Assembly (NCBI RefSeq): GCF_014191505.1
Contig: NZ_JACHWS010000001.1
Coordinates: 682,001-746,000 of the forward strand
DNA from: Hoyosella altamirensis
GTDB taxonomy: Bacteria > Actinomycetota > Actinomycetes > Mycobacteriales > Mycobacteriaceae
Reading direction: 5' to 3'
Length of the DNA: 64,000 nt
Under the pieces are notes generated by a model. That model worked only from the letters and a program-made list of their open reading frames with translations. It did not search any database and was not told the DNA's origin. The translations under genes and the position numbers were made by a program. This document shows, piece by piece, positions 57,252-64,000 of the stretch. Within the stretch, counting starts at the first letter, position 1. Every line of letters starts with the position of its first letter.

Positions 57252-58253
57252 TCAGACGATGTGCCGGCTCCAGAAGGCGTCGTCCGCCCAGTTCTCGGGC
57301 ACACCCATCCCGGCCAGGTTCATCGGCGGACGAGTGCTGATCAAGTCGTGGAGCCGTCGTGCCCAGCTGCTGCGCGGCGACACTGAGCCGAGCACTGACT
57401 GCAGCGACACGAGCACGGGGTAGAGGCGTTTCCTCGACCGGTCGGGCAGGAGGTCGCCTGCCAGCCACGAGACCGCGGGGGAGTTTGGAATCGCCGGATA
57501 GACGCCGAGGCCAACGTTCCACAGCCGTCCGTGGTGTGCGCAGACGTTCCTCACCCGCACGTAAGTCTGTAGCCAGGATTCCAGGATCGTCGCAGTAAGG
57601 CCAACGCTCTTGGCAACCGCGGTTCGGTCGGCGCGTCGACGCAGGTTCCGGTACGCGCTGGCCAGCTGCCCGATCGTCAAGGTCTCGACCATGAGCCAGG
57701 ACGGCGGCAGCTCCGGCGAGGAGTAGGTCGTCAGGTAGTGCTCAAGGGCAGAGCGATGGACCAATGAGTCCTCCCCGGCATCCGGCGTCCCGCGCAGCCG
57801 CTCGTCACACGTGTCCCGCACGATCCTCAAGAGCCCGGAGTGCTTGCCGCGGTCGCCAAAGTGCCCCGCGTCCATGTACCAGTGCGGGTCCTCGTAAGTC
57901 GTCGACATGTGATCGGTGAGTGCAGCGCGGACGGCGACCTCGACGCGCTCGAGGGCGTCCATGACCAGCAGCCGCAGAGCGCGGTCGAAGACGTAGAGAT
58001 CGAGGACGTCGTCGAACCTTGTGTCCGAGCGGAAGGCGTGGTCGGGTTGCCCCTGCTGGAAGGGGATCGTGTAGGGCGAGAGACGGTAGTAGCCGATATG
58101 GCGCAGGTACCGCGCGGCCCGCTCGGGCTCAGGGATGACCAGGCCGCGAGCGGAGAGGCGGTCGACAAGCTCGGCGAGGCTCAGCGGCGGCTTGTCGTAG
58201 GACAGCGAGCCGCGCGGACGCGGTGGTCGAGGCGTGCGTGGTGGTCGGACCAT
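57252..58253 (-). CDS. Abi-family (AbiD/F-like) abortive infection protein, HEPN-type
   Basis: 333 aa from ATG 58253 with the strong RBS GGGAGGAGCACGC. Abi_2 features: RYLRHIGYYRLSPYTIPFQQ, VFDRALRLLVMDALERVEVA VRAAL region, WLMVETLTIGQLASAYRNLR, and the HEPN catalytic motif RNVCAHHGRLWN (Rx4-6H) near residues 250-262. Such proteins are thought to be RNases that stop growth on phage infection. No obvious partner; the gene looks complete. Preceded by an A/T-richer promoter region. Confidence 0.85.
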   Translation of the reverse strand: MVRPPRTPRPPRPRGSLSYDKPPLSLAELVDRLSARGLVIPEPERAARYLRHIGYYRLSPYTIPFQQGQPDHAFRSDTRFDDVLDLYVFDRALRLLVMDALERVEVAVRAALTDHMSTTYEDPHWYMDAGHFGDRGKHSGLLRIVRDTCDERLRGTPDAGEDSLVHRSALEHYLTTYSSPELPPSWLMVETLTIGQLASAYRNLRRRADRTAVAKSVGLTATILESWLQTYVRVRNVCAHHGRLWNVGLGVYPAIPNSPAVSWLAGDLLPDRSRKRLYPVLVSLQSVLGSVSPRSSWARRLHDLISTRPPMNLAGMGVPENWADDAFWSRHIV

Positions 58254-58395
58254 GCGTGCTCCTCCCGGCCACCGGCAAAGAAAATCCCCCAAGTGCGCAT
58301 CGTGGAGAGGCGTGGGGGATGTGGTGCGTCCAGCTTAACACGTGCCGGGCTTGGCCGACCGGTCATGGGGGAGCGTCGTGTCGGCCGGTCCTGCT

Positions 58396-58896
58396 CTATT
58401 CTGCGAGTTCCGTTGCCGAATCAGCTGCCATCAGCGGATCGGAGCCTTCGACGACCAGGGCTGCGACCGTCACTAGCACGATTTCGGCGACGATCGCCGT
58501 GCCGAGCACTCTCACCCGGAGCGTCTGACGTGGGACGCACTCAAGAGGTTCCGGTGTGCTTCCCATGCCGATGGTGCTACCCAACACGCGCTGCCCGTCC
58601 CCACGGCCTCGAGGGTTTGTCACGAGAAGAGGGTGGTCGGCGCAGTAGGTGTCGCCTCGCTCGGCTCTCACCCGGTCCAGGACTCGCCGTAGCAGCGTCC
58701 CGGTGATGAGGGCAGCGGGGATGAGCACCGCGCTCGCGCTCAACGCGACCGTCTCTACTGAGTTCGAGAACGCTGCGGTGGCCGCTTCGAGAAGTTCTGC
58801 CGCTTGGCTCGTGGCATCTGGGTTGCCACCGCTTCGGTGGCCCGATGGACTCCGTGGCGGCTGCGGACATGGCGGGCCGCCACTGGCATCGGTCAC
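58396..58896 (-). CDS. hypothetical two-TM protein
   Basis: 166 aa from GTG 58896 (weak RBS). Two hydrophobic segments: VALSASAVLIPAALITGTLL (about 49-69) and VLGTAIVAEIVLVTVAALVV (about 128-148). The loop has two Cys. No family recognised. Small membrane proteins are frequent in defence islands, but nothing specific supports a role; coding status itself is moderate. Confidence 0.45.
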   Translation of the reverse strand: MTDASGGPPCPQPPRSPSGHRSGGNPDATSQAAELLEAATAAFSNSVETVALSASAVLIPAALITGTLLRRVLDRVRAERGDTYCADHPLLVTNPRGRGDGQRVLGSTIGMGSTPEPLECVPRQTLRVRVLGTAIVAEIVLVTVAALVVEGSDPLMAADSATELAE

Positions 58897-59039
58897 TCGG
58901 CTGCTTCGCGACCCTCGATAGAGCGCCGAGCCAGCTGCAGAAGGGCTGGCGCTCTTCGCCGAGATCAGAGCCCGTTGATTCGGGCGGACGATCCCAGAGC
59001 GTGGGGCGTCCGGGCCGAGAGCGACACGCTACTGCAAGC

Positions 59040-59128
59040 TACTGAAGTATCTATGCGCGAATAATGTGCCATACTGAAGTTAATGTCCTGGCCGCGTCCG
59101 CGGCTCCGGACGCGGACGCAGGAGGTCC
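59040..59128 (+). promoter_or_regulatory. leader of the ImmA/IrrE module: direct repeats and hairpin
   Basis: TACTGAAGT occurs twice (59040-59048 and 59072-59080), 32 bp apart, and a 9-bp hairpin (CCGCGTCCG 59092-59100 / CGGACGCGG 59107-59115) lies just before the RBS GGAGG (59121-59125). The repeats may be operator half sites for the module's own XRE protein; the hairpin may modulate translation. Confidence 0.45.
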
Positions 59129-59131
59129 ATG

Positions 59132-59827
59132 ATGGTTCCAGATTCGCCTGCCGAGGCTCTCGGCTCCCACGCACCCAGCGTCCGTGACACGCTCATCGAG
59201 GTTGTGCGGTCCGTGCACGGTCGTTTCGCTGAGGCGCACTCGGTGTCGAGGTCTCGGTACGGAATGGGCTTCGGCAGTCAATGGCGCGATTTGCTGGACG
59301 ACGCCGACGACGAGCTGACGAAGCACGGTTTCCAGTCGCACACGCTGACCCCCGGTGGGCACGAGATCCCGGTCGTGAACGACTGCCTGGTCTATGTCTG
59401 GCGGGTCCCGGACGACCCGGATGCCGTGAGTAAATTCGCGGCGAGCCCGACGCGTCAGTCAGGCTTCGCCGCCTTGCCGCCTCCGGCGATGCTGTTCGAG
59501 CCCGCCTTCGCCGACGATGTCGAGTCGACCGAGGACGATGCTGACACAGCCGAGACCGAGACCATGCTCGAGGCGGTTCACGACACGATGCCCCTGGTGC
59601 TCGTCATGGTCTGGTCGACACCTCGACTGCTGCAGTCGATCGAGTGGGCCGTCGCCGACCTCGACGACGCAGGCAAGGTCAAGTTGCGTGGTCAGGAGTG
59701 CATCTGGGAGCCGGAGCTCGTCGCGGCCGATGTCGCGTCGGACGGCGAGTCGTTCGACAGCGGCACCCCGGTCCAGCCCACTGTCGAGCCGCGGAAGCAG
59801 GAGGGCACGGATCCGGATGCGCGATGA
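59132..59827 (+). CDS. unknown partner of the XRE-ImmA/IrrE metallopeptidase
   Basis: About 231 aa; two consecutive ATGs at 59129 and 59132, the second with better spacing to GGAGGTCC. No recognised family. Acidic mid-section ESTEDDADTAETETM, and a preceding globular part with FGSQWRDLLDDADDELTKHG and PGGHEIPVVNDCLVYVWRVP. It overlaps the ImmA/IrrE gene by 11 bp, so the two are a coupled pair. By analogy with XRE-ImmA modules it could be the substrate or the effector of the protease; this is inference. Confidence 0.75.
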   Translation: MVPDSPAEALGSHAPSVRDTLIEVVRSVHGRFAEAHSVSRSRYGMGFGSQWRDLLDDADDELTKHGFQSHTLTPGGHEIPVVNDCLVYVWRVPDDPDAVSKFAASPTRQSGFAALPPPAMLFEPAFADDVESTEDDADTAETETMLEAVHDTMPLVLVMVWSTPRLLQSIEWAVADLDDAGKVKLRGQECIWEPELVAADVASDGESFDSGTPVQPTVEPRKQEGTDPDAR

Positions 59828-60938
59828 CACCCCGAGCCTGTTCGACTTCCCCGGCTCCGGGCAGACCAATGGCCGCTTCGAACCGGCGCGGCTGACCCAG
59901 GCCCGGGTCCGCCGCTCGGTGACCAAGACGGACCTGGCCGCCGAGGTCGGCGTGTCTCCCGCTGCGATCGGCCAGTACGAGGCAGGCGTCAACTCGCCCC
60001 GCGCGGACGTGCTCGAGCGTTTGGCGAAGGCGCTGGACGTCCGGCCTGGCTTCTTCGGTGTCGGTCGCCCACTGGCGCGCGTAGACACCGTGAACGCCCA
60101 CTTCCGCAGCCTGAGGTCGGCCCGTGTGAGCGACCGTCAGAAGGCGTTGGCCACGGCGACACTGGTGTGGGAGCTGACGTTCGTGCTCGAGCGGCACGTC
60201 AAGCTCCCCGAGGTGGACCTCCCAGAGGTCGCGCCCGGCAGCTCGCCCGCCGAGGCCGCTGCTCTCCTGCGTCGGCATTGGGGCCTGCCCGACGGCCCGG
60301 TCAAGCACCTGGTCGCCACGGCGGAGTCCCGCGGCATTGTCGTGGCCGTGCGCCCGCTCGCGGAGATCGACGCCGTCGACGCCTTCTCTGTCGTCATCGT
60401 CGACCGTCCGATCATCGTCACAACCCCGCGCCGGACCGAGAACGTGTTCAGACACAGGTTCTCGATCGCCCACGAGATCGGACACCTGCTCCTGCACGCC
60501 GACTCCGGCGAGCACAGCGCAGCCATCGAGAAAGAGGCCGACGAGTTCGCCGCGGCGTTCCTCACCCCTGCTGCGTCCATGGACGCAGCCCTCCCTCAGC
60601 GGCTCGAGCCCGCCGCCCTCGACCGACTGGGCAGGACGTGGGGCGTCTCGGCGACCTCCCTGGTCCGCCGGATGGTCGAGCGGGGCCGCACCACAGAATC
60701 TTCGGCGCGCCGGGCCTACCAGCGCCTGTCGACGATCTACGACGCCAAGGTCGACCCGACCAGCGCCTACCCAGGCGAGGTGCCGACGCTGTTGAGGAAG
60801 GCCGCTGAGCTCGCTGGCGACCATGGCGCACCCTTGCCCGTGCTCGCCGAAGCGCTGAAGATCAGCCCCGCGCAGGTGCGCGACCTGCTGGGCGAGGCCG
60901 ACGAGCGCCCAGTGCTGCGTCTCGTCGGCAGCGACTGA
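59817..60938 (+). CDS. XRE-family regulator fused to ImmA/IrrE metallopeptidase
   Basis: 373 aa from ATG 59817. N-terminal XRE HTH about 20-80 (TKTDLAAEVGVSPAAIGQYE AGVNSPRADVLERLAKAL region) and C-terminal M78 peptidase with the zinc motif SIAHEIGHLLLHADSG (HExxH) near 220 and EKEADEFAAAFLTP with the third ligand. Such fusions act as switch proteins that cleave a repressor in mobile elements or defence/toxin modules. GC is visibly high compared with the DUF6119 gene. Confidence 0.9.
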   Translation: MRDDTPSLFDFPGSGQTNGRFEPARLTQARVRRSVTKTDLAAEVGVSPAAIGQYEAGVNSPRADVLERLAKALDVRPGFFGVGRPLARVDTVNAHFRSLRSARVSDRQKALATATLVWELTFVLERHVKLPEVDLPEVAPGSSPAEAAALLRRHWGLPDGPVKHLVATAESRGIVVAVRPLAEIDAVDAFSVVIVDRPIIVTTPRRTENVFRHRFSIAHEIGHLLLHADSGEHSAAIEKEADEFAAAFLTPAASMDAALPQRLEPAALDRLGRTWGVSATSLVRRMVERGRTTESSARRAYQRLSTIYDAKVDPTSAYPGEVPTLLRKAAELAGDHGAPLPVLAEALKISPAQVRDLLGEADERPVLRLVGSD

Positions 60939-61023
60939 CTACCTCCTTGCCTACCACCGCCGACTGACAGGCACAGTCCTGGCCGTGGCGCTCACCATCG
61001 ACAACCAAGAAGGAGCCTGACCA

Positions 61024-61443
61024 GTGGCGTATCCCACGCTCGCGCTCCACCCGCTCATCTCTGCACCCGGGGACGTACCTATCAAGGACATGGCCGTCAT
61101 CCGCAAGACGATCAGCCAGTGGAACCTCAACCTCGGCCGCGTCGTTGGGCTCACGGTGCTGCCTGTGTCTTGGACCGAGCACGCCGTCGCCGAGTTCGGC
61201 GAGCGGCCGCAGGCGATCCTCAACCATCAAATCGTCGCGGAGGCCGACCTCGCTGTCGCGCTCTTCCACGATCGCCTGGGGACGCCGACGGGCGAGGCCG
61301 AGTCGGGCACGGCCGAGGAGATCAAGGTCCTCGTCGAGGCTGGAAAGTCCGTGGCCGTCCTGGTGAACTCGGCTCCGCGTCCGCCCGTGAATGGCACAGC
61401 GTTGGAGGAGAGGCAGCGGCAGGGGGTGACTTCGAGGCCGTGA
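61024..61443 (+). CDS. DUF4062-like N-terminal fragment, probably truncated
   Basis: 139 aa. ISAPGDVPIKDMAVIRKTI and VVGLTVLPVSWTEHAVAEFG then RLGTPTGEAESGTAEEI resemble the DUF4062/SLOG-like nucleotide-sensing domain found at the N-terminus of larger effector proteins (ATPases, NACHT-like). The normal continuation is missing: after VNSAPRPPVNGTALEE the end GVTSRP overlaps a remnant XRE gene on the other strand. Probably truncated by a rearrangement. The role is unknown. Confidence 0.6.
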   Translation: MAYPTLALHPLISAPGDVPIKDMAVIRKTISQWNLNLGRVVGLTVLPVSWTEHAVAEFGERPQAILNHQIVAEADLAVALFHDRLGTPTGEAESGTAEEIKVLVEAGKSVAVLVNSAPRPPVNGTALEERQRQGVTSRP

Positions 61444-61620
61444 GAAATCTTGACGATGACATTAAGAGTGGGATTGCGGCTTCGTCGTTCCAGCCCGCTG
61501 ATGTTAGGTGCGGTTGAGGCCGGCGTGGTGGGCGAAGGCTTCCTGGGATGACCAACCGAGTTCGTGGCGCAATTCGTGGAGGCGCTCGCCGAAGGCGATG
61601 CGATGCGCCGGAATGGTCAT
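61422..61620 (-). pseudogene. XRE-family HTH remnant, frameshifted
   Basis: ATG 61620 starts MTIPAHRIAFGERLHELRHE then LGWSSQEAFAHHAGLNRT and meets a TAA at 61504-61506. One base extra there (an A) separates it from ISGLERRSRNPTLNVIVKI and HGLEVTP, the standard XRE continuation, in the next frame. Homology fades at about 61422, inside the end of the DUF4062-like gene. Too short for standard gene calling; evident decay. Confidence 0.7.
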
Positions 61621-61740
61621 GCATCAACGATTTCGATACGCTGACGGTGCGTCCACGGACTATGAGTCACATCAGAGCGTGCGGGTCACGGCACCGATCG
61701 AGTCCTTCTTTGGATGCTCAGGACATCCGGAGGTGACCCG

Positions 61741-62082
61741 ATGCCCGACGACGAGTGGCTCGACGTCGCAACCGCGGCGGAACGCCACCGCTGCAGCACC
61801 CAGACCATCCGGCGACGCATCAGGCAGGGCGTCCTCCCAGCGCGCACAGAGAAGGTGAGGCGCCGTGACGGACGCCCGGTCATCAAGACTTTGATTCGAG
61901 TCTCTGACCTGAACGATGCGTTCGGATGGACTGCTCAGGCGGAGCATGTCCGTAAGATCCGTGCGACGGCGCGGCCGCTAACGGACGAGCAGAAGGTCGC
62001 GATCCGCAACGTCTTCCTCGAACACCTCCTGGAACGTGAAGCGAAGCGGAGGAGTGCCAGGACAGATGGCACAAAGGCCTAG
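61741..62082 (+). CDS. excisionase-like HTH protein
   Basis: 113 aa from ATG 61741 (RBS GGAGGTGACCCG). WLDVATAAERHRCSTQTIRR RIRQGVLPA region at about 5-33 is a MerR/Xis-type winged HTH of the HTH_17 kind; the C-terminal half is basic and helical (LTDEQKVAIRNVFLEHLLER). Lying beside the inferred right attachment region, it could be the excisionase (recombination directionality factor) of the island. No integrase was found near it. Confidence 0.75.
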   Translation: MPDDEWLDVATAAERHRCSTQTIRRRIRQGVLPARTEKVRRRDGRPVIKTLIRVSDLNDAFGWTAQAEHVRKIRATARPLTDEQKVAIRNVFLEHLLEREAKRRSARTDGTKA

Positions 62083-62170
62083 AGTGGCCAGCACGTGTCC
62101 CTTCGGGGTGGTTGTCTCAAGGACGTTCAGCGACGCTTACGTTCAGGGTCTGTAGCCTGGTCTGTACCAC

Positions 62171-62183
62171 GTCTGGCCCAGAC
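62171..62183. repeat. short inverted repeat near the island right end
   Basis: GTCTGG-C-CCAGAC, perfect 6-bp arms. One of three inverted repeats between the excisionase gene and the mutM tail. Confidence 0.6.
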
Positions 62184-62217
62184 AGACTCCGAGTGCGAGT
62201 CGAATCCCCATTAAGTC

Positions 62218-62243
62218 GCCAGTCGACTGCGAATTCGACTGGC
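62218..62243. repeat. 9-bp inverted repeat near the island right end
   Basis: GCCAGTCGA (62218-62226) and TCGACTGGC (62235-62243) around an 8-bp spacer. It has the size of a tyrosine-recombinase arm or excisionase site, or of a terminator stem for the excisionase gene without a U run. Confidence 0.55.
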
Positions 62244-62285
62244 ATCCATGAACGTCACAAGCGTGCGGAGTCGGGTATTTCAGCC

Positions 62286-62323
62286 GTTCGCCTTCCCTGC
62301 CGTATACGGCAGGGAAGGCGAAC
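62286..62323. repeat. 38-bp perfect palindrome at the inferred right attachment site
   Basis: Perfectly self-complementary: left arm GTTCGCCTTCCCTGCCGTA (62286-62304), right arm TACGGCAGGGAAGGCGAAC (62305-62323), no spacer. The right arm encodes the YGREGEP part of the displaced mutM tail, so the left arm is its inverted copy. It lies where island and mutM tail meet and is the best candidate for the right attachment site. Confidence 0.7.
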
Positions 62324-62463
62324 CGTGTTTGAGGTGCGGCGCACCGATTCGCCGTGAGTCGTTCATGAACAGGTCGTCCTACTCGTGTCCGCGGTGTCAG
62401 CCGCGTCCACGGGCGAGTCGCGCGGTACGGGCGTTTCCGCCGCCCACACCTCTAATCAAGTGA
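62303..62463 (+). pseudogene. displaced 3' end of mutM (zinc-finger tail)
   Basis: In frame from 62248: [20 protein letters not shown] then [17 protein letters not shown] followed by an extra run ending LIK at 62463. This is the Fpg zinc finger with the CQPRPR ending typical of mycobacterial Fpg, but without the catalytic part. It aligns with the last codons of the intact mutM ([20 protein letters not shown]) but has diverged clearly at the DNA level, so it is not a recent tandem copy. Confidence 0.8.
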
Positions 62464-62517
62464 GACACTGTGTCTCGGATGCGCAGCGCTGCGCGAACGT
62501 GACACAGGAGGATCAGC

Positions 62518-63983
62518 ATGTCGGACCCCGAAGAGTTTCGGGTGGTAGTGGTCGGTGCGGGGCTCGCCGGGGTCGCCGCGGCGATCAAGCTAGAAAGAGC
62601 TGGAATCGATGACGTTGTCGTTCTCGAGAAAGCCGAGCGGGTCGGTGGAACGTGGCGTGACAACACGTATCCCGGCTGTGGGTGTGACATCCCATCGAAC
62701 GTGTACTCCTTCACGTTCAATCCGAACCCGCGCTGGACTTCAACATTTGCGCTGCAACCCGACATTCTGGATTACATCGAAGACACAGCGGAGAAGTTCG
62801 GTGTCTACCGCAAGATCGGTTCAGTACGGAAATGAAGGAAGCTGTGTGGCATGCGGACCGGCGGCGCTGGGTGTTCGAAACATCGAACGGGCAGTTCGTA
62901 TCCCAGTTCGCGGTCTTCGCGGCAGGGCCGATCACCGAGCCGAAGCTTCCGACAGTGGCCGGTTTATCCGACTTCGCTGGCGAGGTGTTTCACTCTGCAC
63001 GCTGGAACCACGACCTCGATCTCACCGGTAAGCGAGTTGCCGTCATTGGGACAGGTGCCTCGGCAGTCCAGTTCGTGCCAGAAATACAGCCAGACGTAGC
63101 CCAGCTGTACCTCTTTCAGCGCACGGCATCGTGGGTGGTTCCACGTCTCGACATGCCAGTGCCTGCCCCAATGAAGACTCTCTTCGGCAAGGTCCCGAAA
63201 ACGCAGCAGGGACTTCGGACAGGCTTGGACGGCATTCTCCGGCTGCTCACGCTCGCGATGCGGCACGAGTCAGCCGCGCGGCGGCTGAACGTTATCGGGA
63301 AAGCGATGCTCCGCGCACAAGTGAAGGACCCGGAGCTGCGTCAAATACTCACCCCTGATTTCACGCTGGGATGTAAGCGACTCCTGCTTTCGAACGATTT
63401 CTATCCCGCACTTGAAAAGCCAAATGTTGAAGTCATCCCGCACGCCCTCAGCGAGGTGGGGCCGAGTACGGTGACCGGCGCGGACGGGACGACGCGTGAA
63501 GTTGACGTCATCATTTTCGGGACCGGTTTCGATGTCAGCCACCCTCCGATCGCGCGGCACGTACGCGGTTCCGATGGCCACTTGCTGTCCGAATTCTGGA
63601 ACACGAGCCCCGAAGCGTATCTCGGCACGACGACGCGAAACGTACCAAACGGATTCGTGCTGCTTGGCCCGAACTTGCTGGTGTACAACTCATTCCTGGG
63701 TATCGCCGAAGATCAGATGAACTACGTCGTCGACGCGATCAAGAAAGCGGACAGCAATGGAGTCGAGGTGCTGAGCCTCAAGGAGTCGACATTGCGGCAG
63801 TTCAACGACGAGATCCAGGAAGCGCTGCAGCGTACGGTCTTCAATCACGGCGGGTGCGCGAGCTATTACCTCGACGAAAATGGCAAGAACTTCGCCGCGT
63901 GGCCATGGTCGACAACTCTGATGCGTAAACGTCTCAGCCGGTTCGACATGGAGAACTACGACACCATCCCTTACGCGAACTAG
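62518..63983 (+). pseudogene. Baeyer-Villiger-type FAD monooxygenase, frameshifted
   Basis: From ATG 62518 (RBS AGGAGG), frame 1 gives the FAD Rossmann motif GAGLAGVAAAIKLERAG and GGTWRDNTYPGCGCDIPS, then a stop at 62833 after YRKIGSVRK. The continuation TEMKEAVWHADRRRWVF lies in the other frame (from 62832 to 63983); a single base lost at about 62813-62822 would explain it. The second half has the BVMO fingerprint FAGEVFHSARW (FxGxxxHxxxW) and NADPH motif VIGTGASAVQFVPE. About 488 aa if restored. Candidate substrates are ketones, including cyclic ones; not proven. Confidence 0.85.
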
Positions 63984-64000
63984 GAATACACCGGCCGTCG

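Overview
The window looks like chromosome from a mycolic-acid actinobacterium (order Mycobacteriales). The basis is base composition, frequent GTG starts and gene order: leuB / divergent MFS / FAH-family hydrolase / gltX, then leuCD-hup-mutT1-ppk1-fbiD-gpsA-ddl-DUF3515-thiL, ung-rpmB-DAK2-recG, pyc-rsmD-coaD and sepIVA-DUF177-rpmF-rnc-mutM. This is close to the Mycobacterium tuberculosis order, but coaD is followed directly by sepIVA, without the PDIM/PGL locus that separates them in M. tuberculosis. An oil-habitat genus such as Hoyosella/Amycolicicoccus or Rhodococcus would fit; this is a guess from gene content.

Layout. (1) 1-16300 is core housekeeping: leucine biosynthesis with a divergent IclR regulator, tRNA-Gln(CTG) and tRNA-Glu(CTC), a nucleoid HU protein with a very long Lys/Ala tail, polyphosphate and Nudix enzymes, F420 biosynthesis, and lipid-precursor, cell-wall and thiamine genes. 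(2) 16470-38950 is a catabolic block of about 22.5 kb lying between thiL and ung, which are neighbours in M. tuberculosis. It holds a desaturase and a nine-gene minus-strand operon that I read as a complete beta-oxidation-type cyclohexanecarboxylate pathway (AliA ligase, AliB dehydrogenase, BadK-like hydratase, BadH dehydrogenase, BadI ring-opening hydrolase, then thiolase, hydroxyacyl-CoA dehydrogenase, acyl-CoA dehydrogenase and glutaryl-CoA dehydrogenase). A divergent TetR regulator, an MHS transporter and matching TGAATGA-N4-TCATTCA operators accompany it. Beside it sits a polyhydroxyalkanoate set (phaC-phaZ-fadE25, acyl-CoA ligase, MaoC R-hydratase), so ring-derived acyl-CoAs could feed storage polymer. 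A permease and a PucR regulator complete the block. (3) 39020-52281 is core again, from ung to mutM.

(4) 52282-62323 is an apparent genomic island. The intact mutM ends at 52281, and a second, diverged mutM 3' end (zinc-finger coding) starts at about 62303, right at a 38-bp perfect palindrome and next to an excisionase-like gene. I infer an element integrated at the mutM 3' end that supplied a replacement tail and displaced the native one. Its cargo looks like defence: a DUF6119/TIGR04141 protein, a GIY-YIG nuclease, a decayed helicase, an Abi-type HEPN protein, an XRE-ImmA/IrrE metallopeptidase with a partner, a DUF4062-like fragment and an XRE remnant. No integrase is visible. (5) 62518-63983 is a Baeyer-Villiger-type monooxygenase broken by a one-base shift.

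Several genes carry single-base frameshifts (MFS at about 580, GIY-YIG at about 54580, helicase at about 56012, remnant at about 56476 and 56808, XRE at about 61505, monooxygenase at about 62816). The large core genes are intact, so most of these are probably true decay, but sequencing error cannot be excluded for the otherwise well-preserved MFS and monooxygenase genes.
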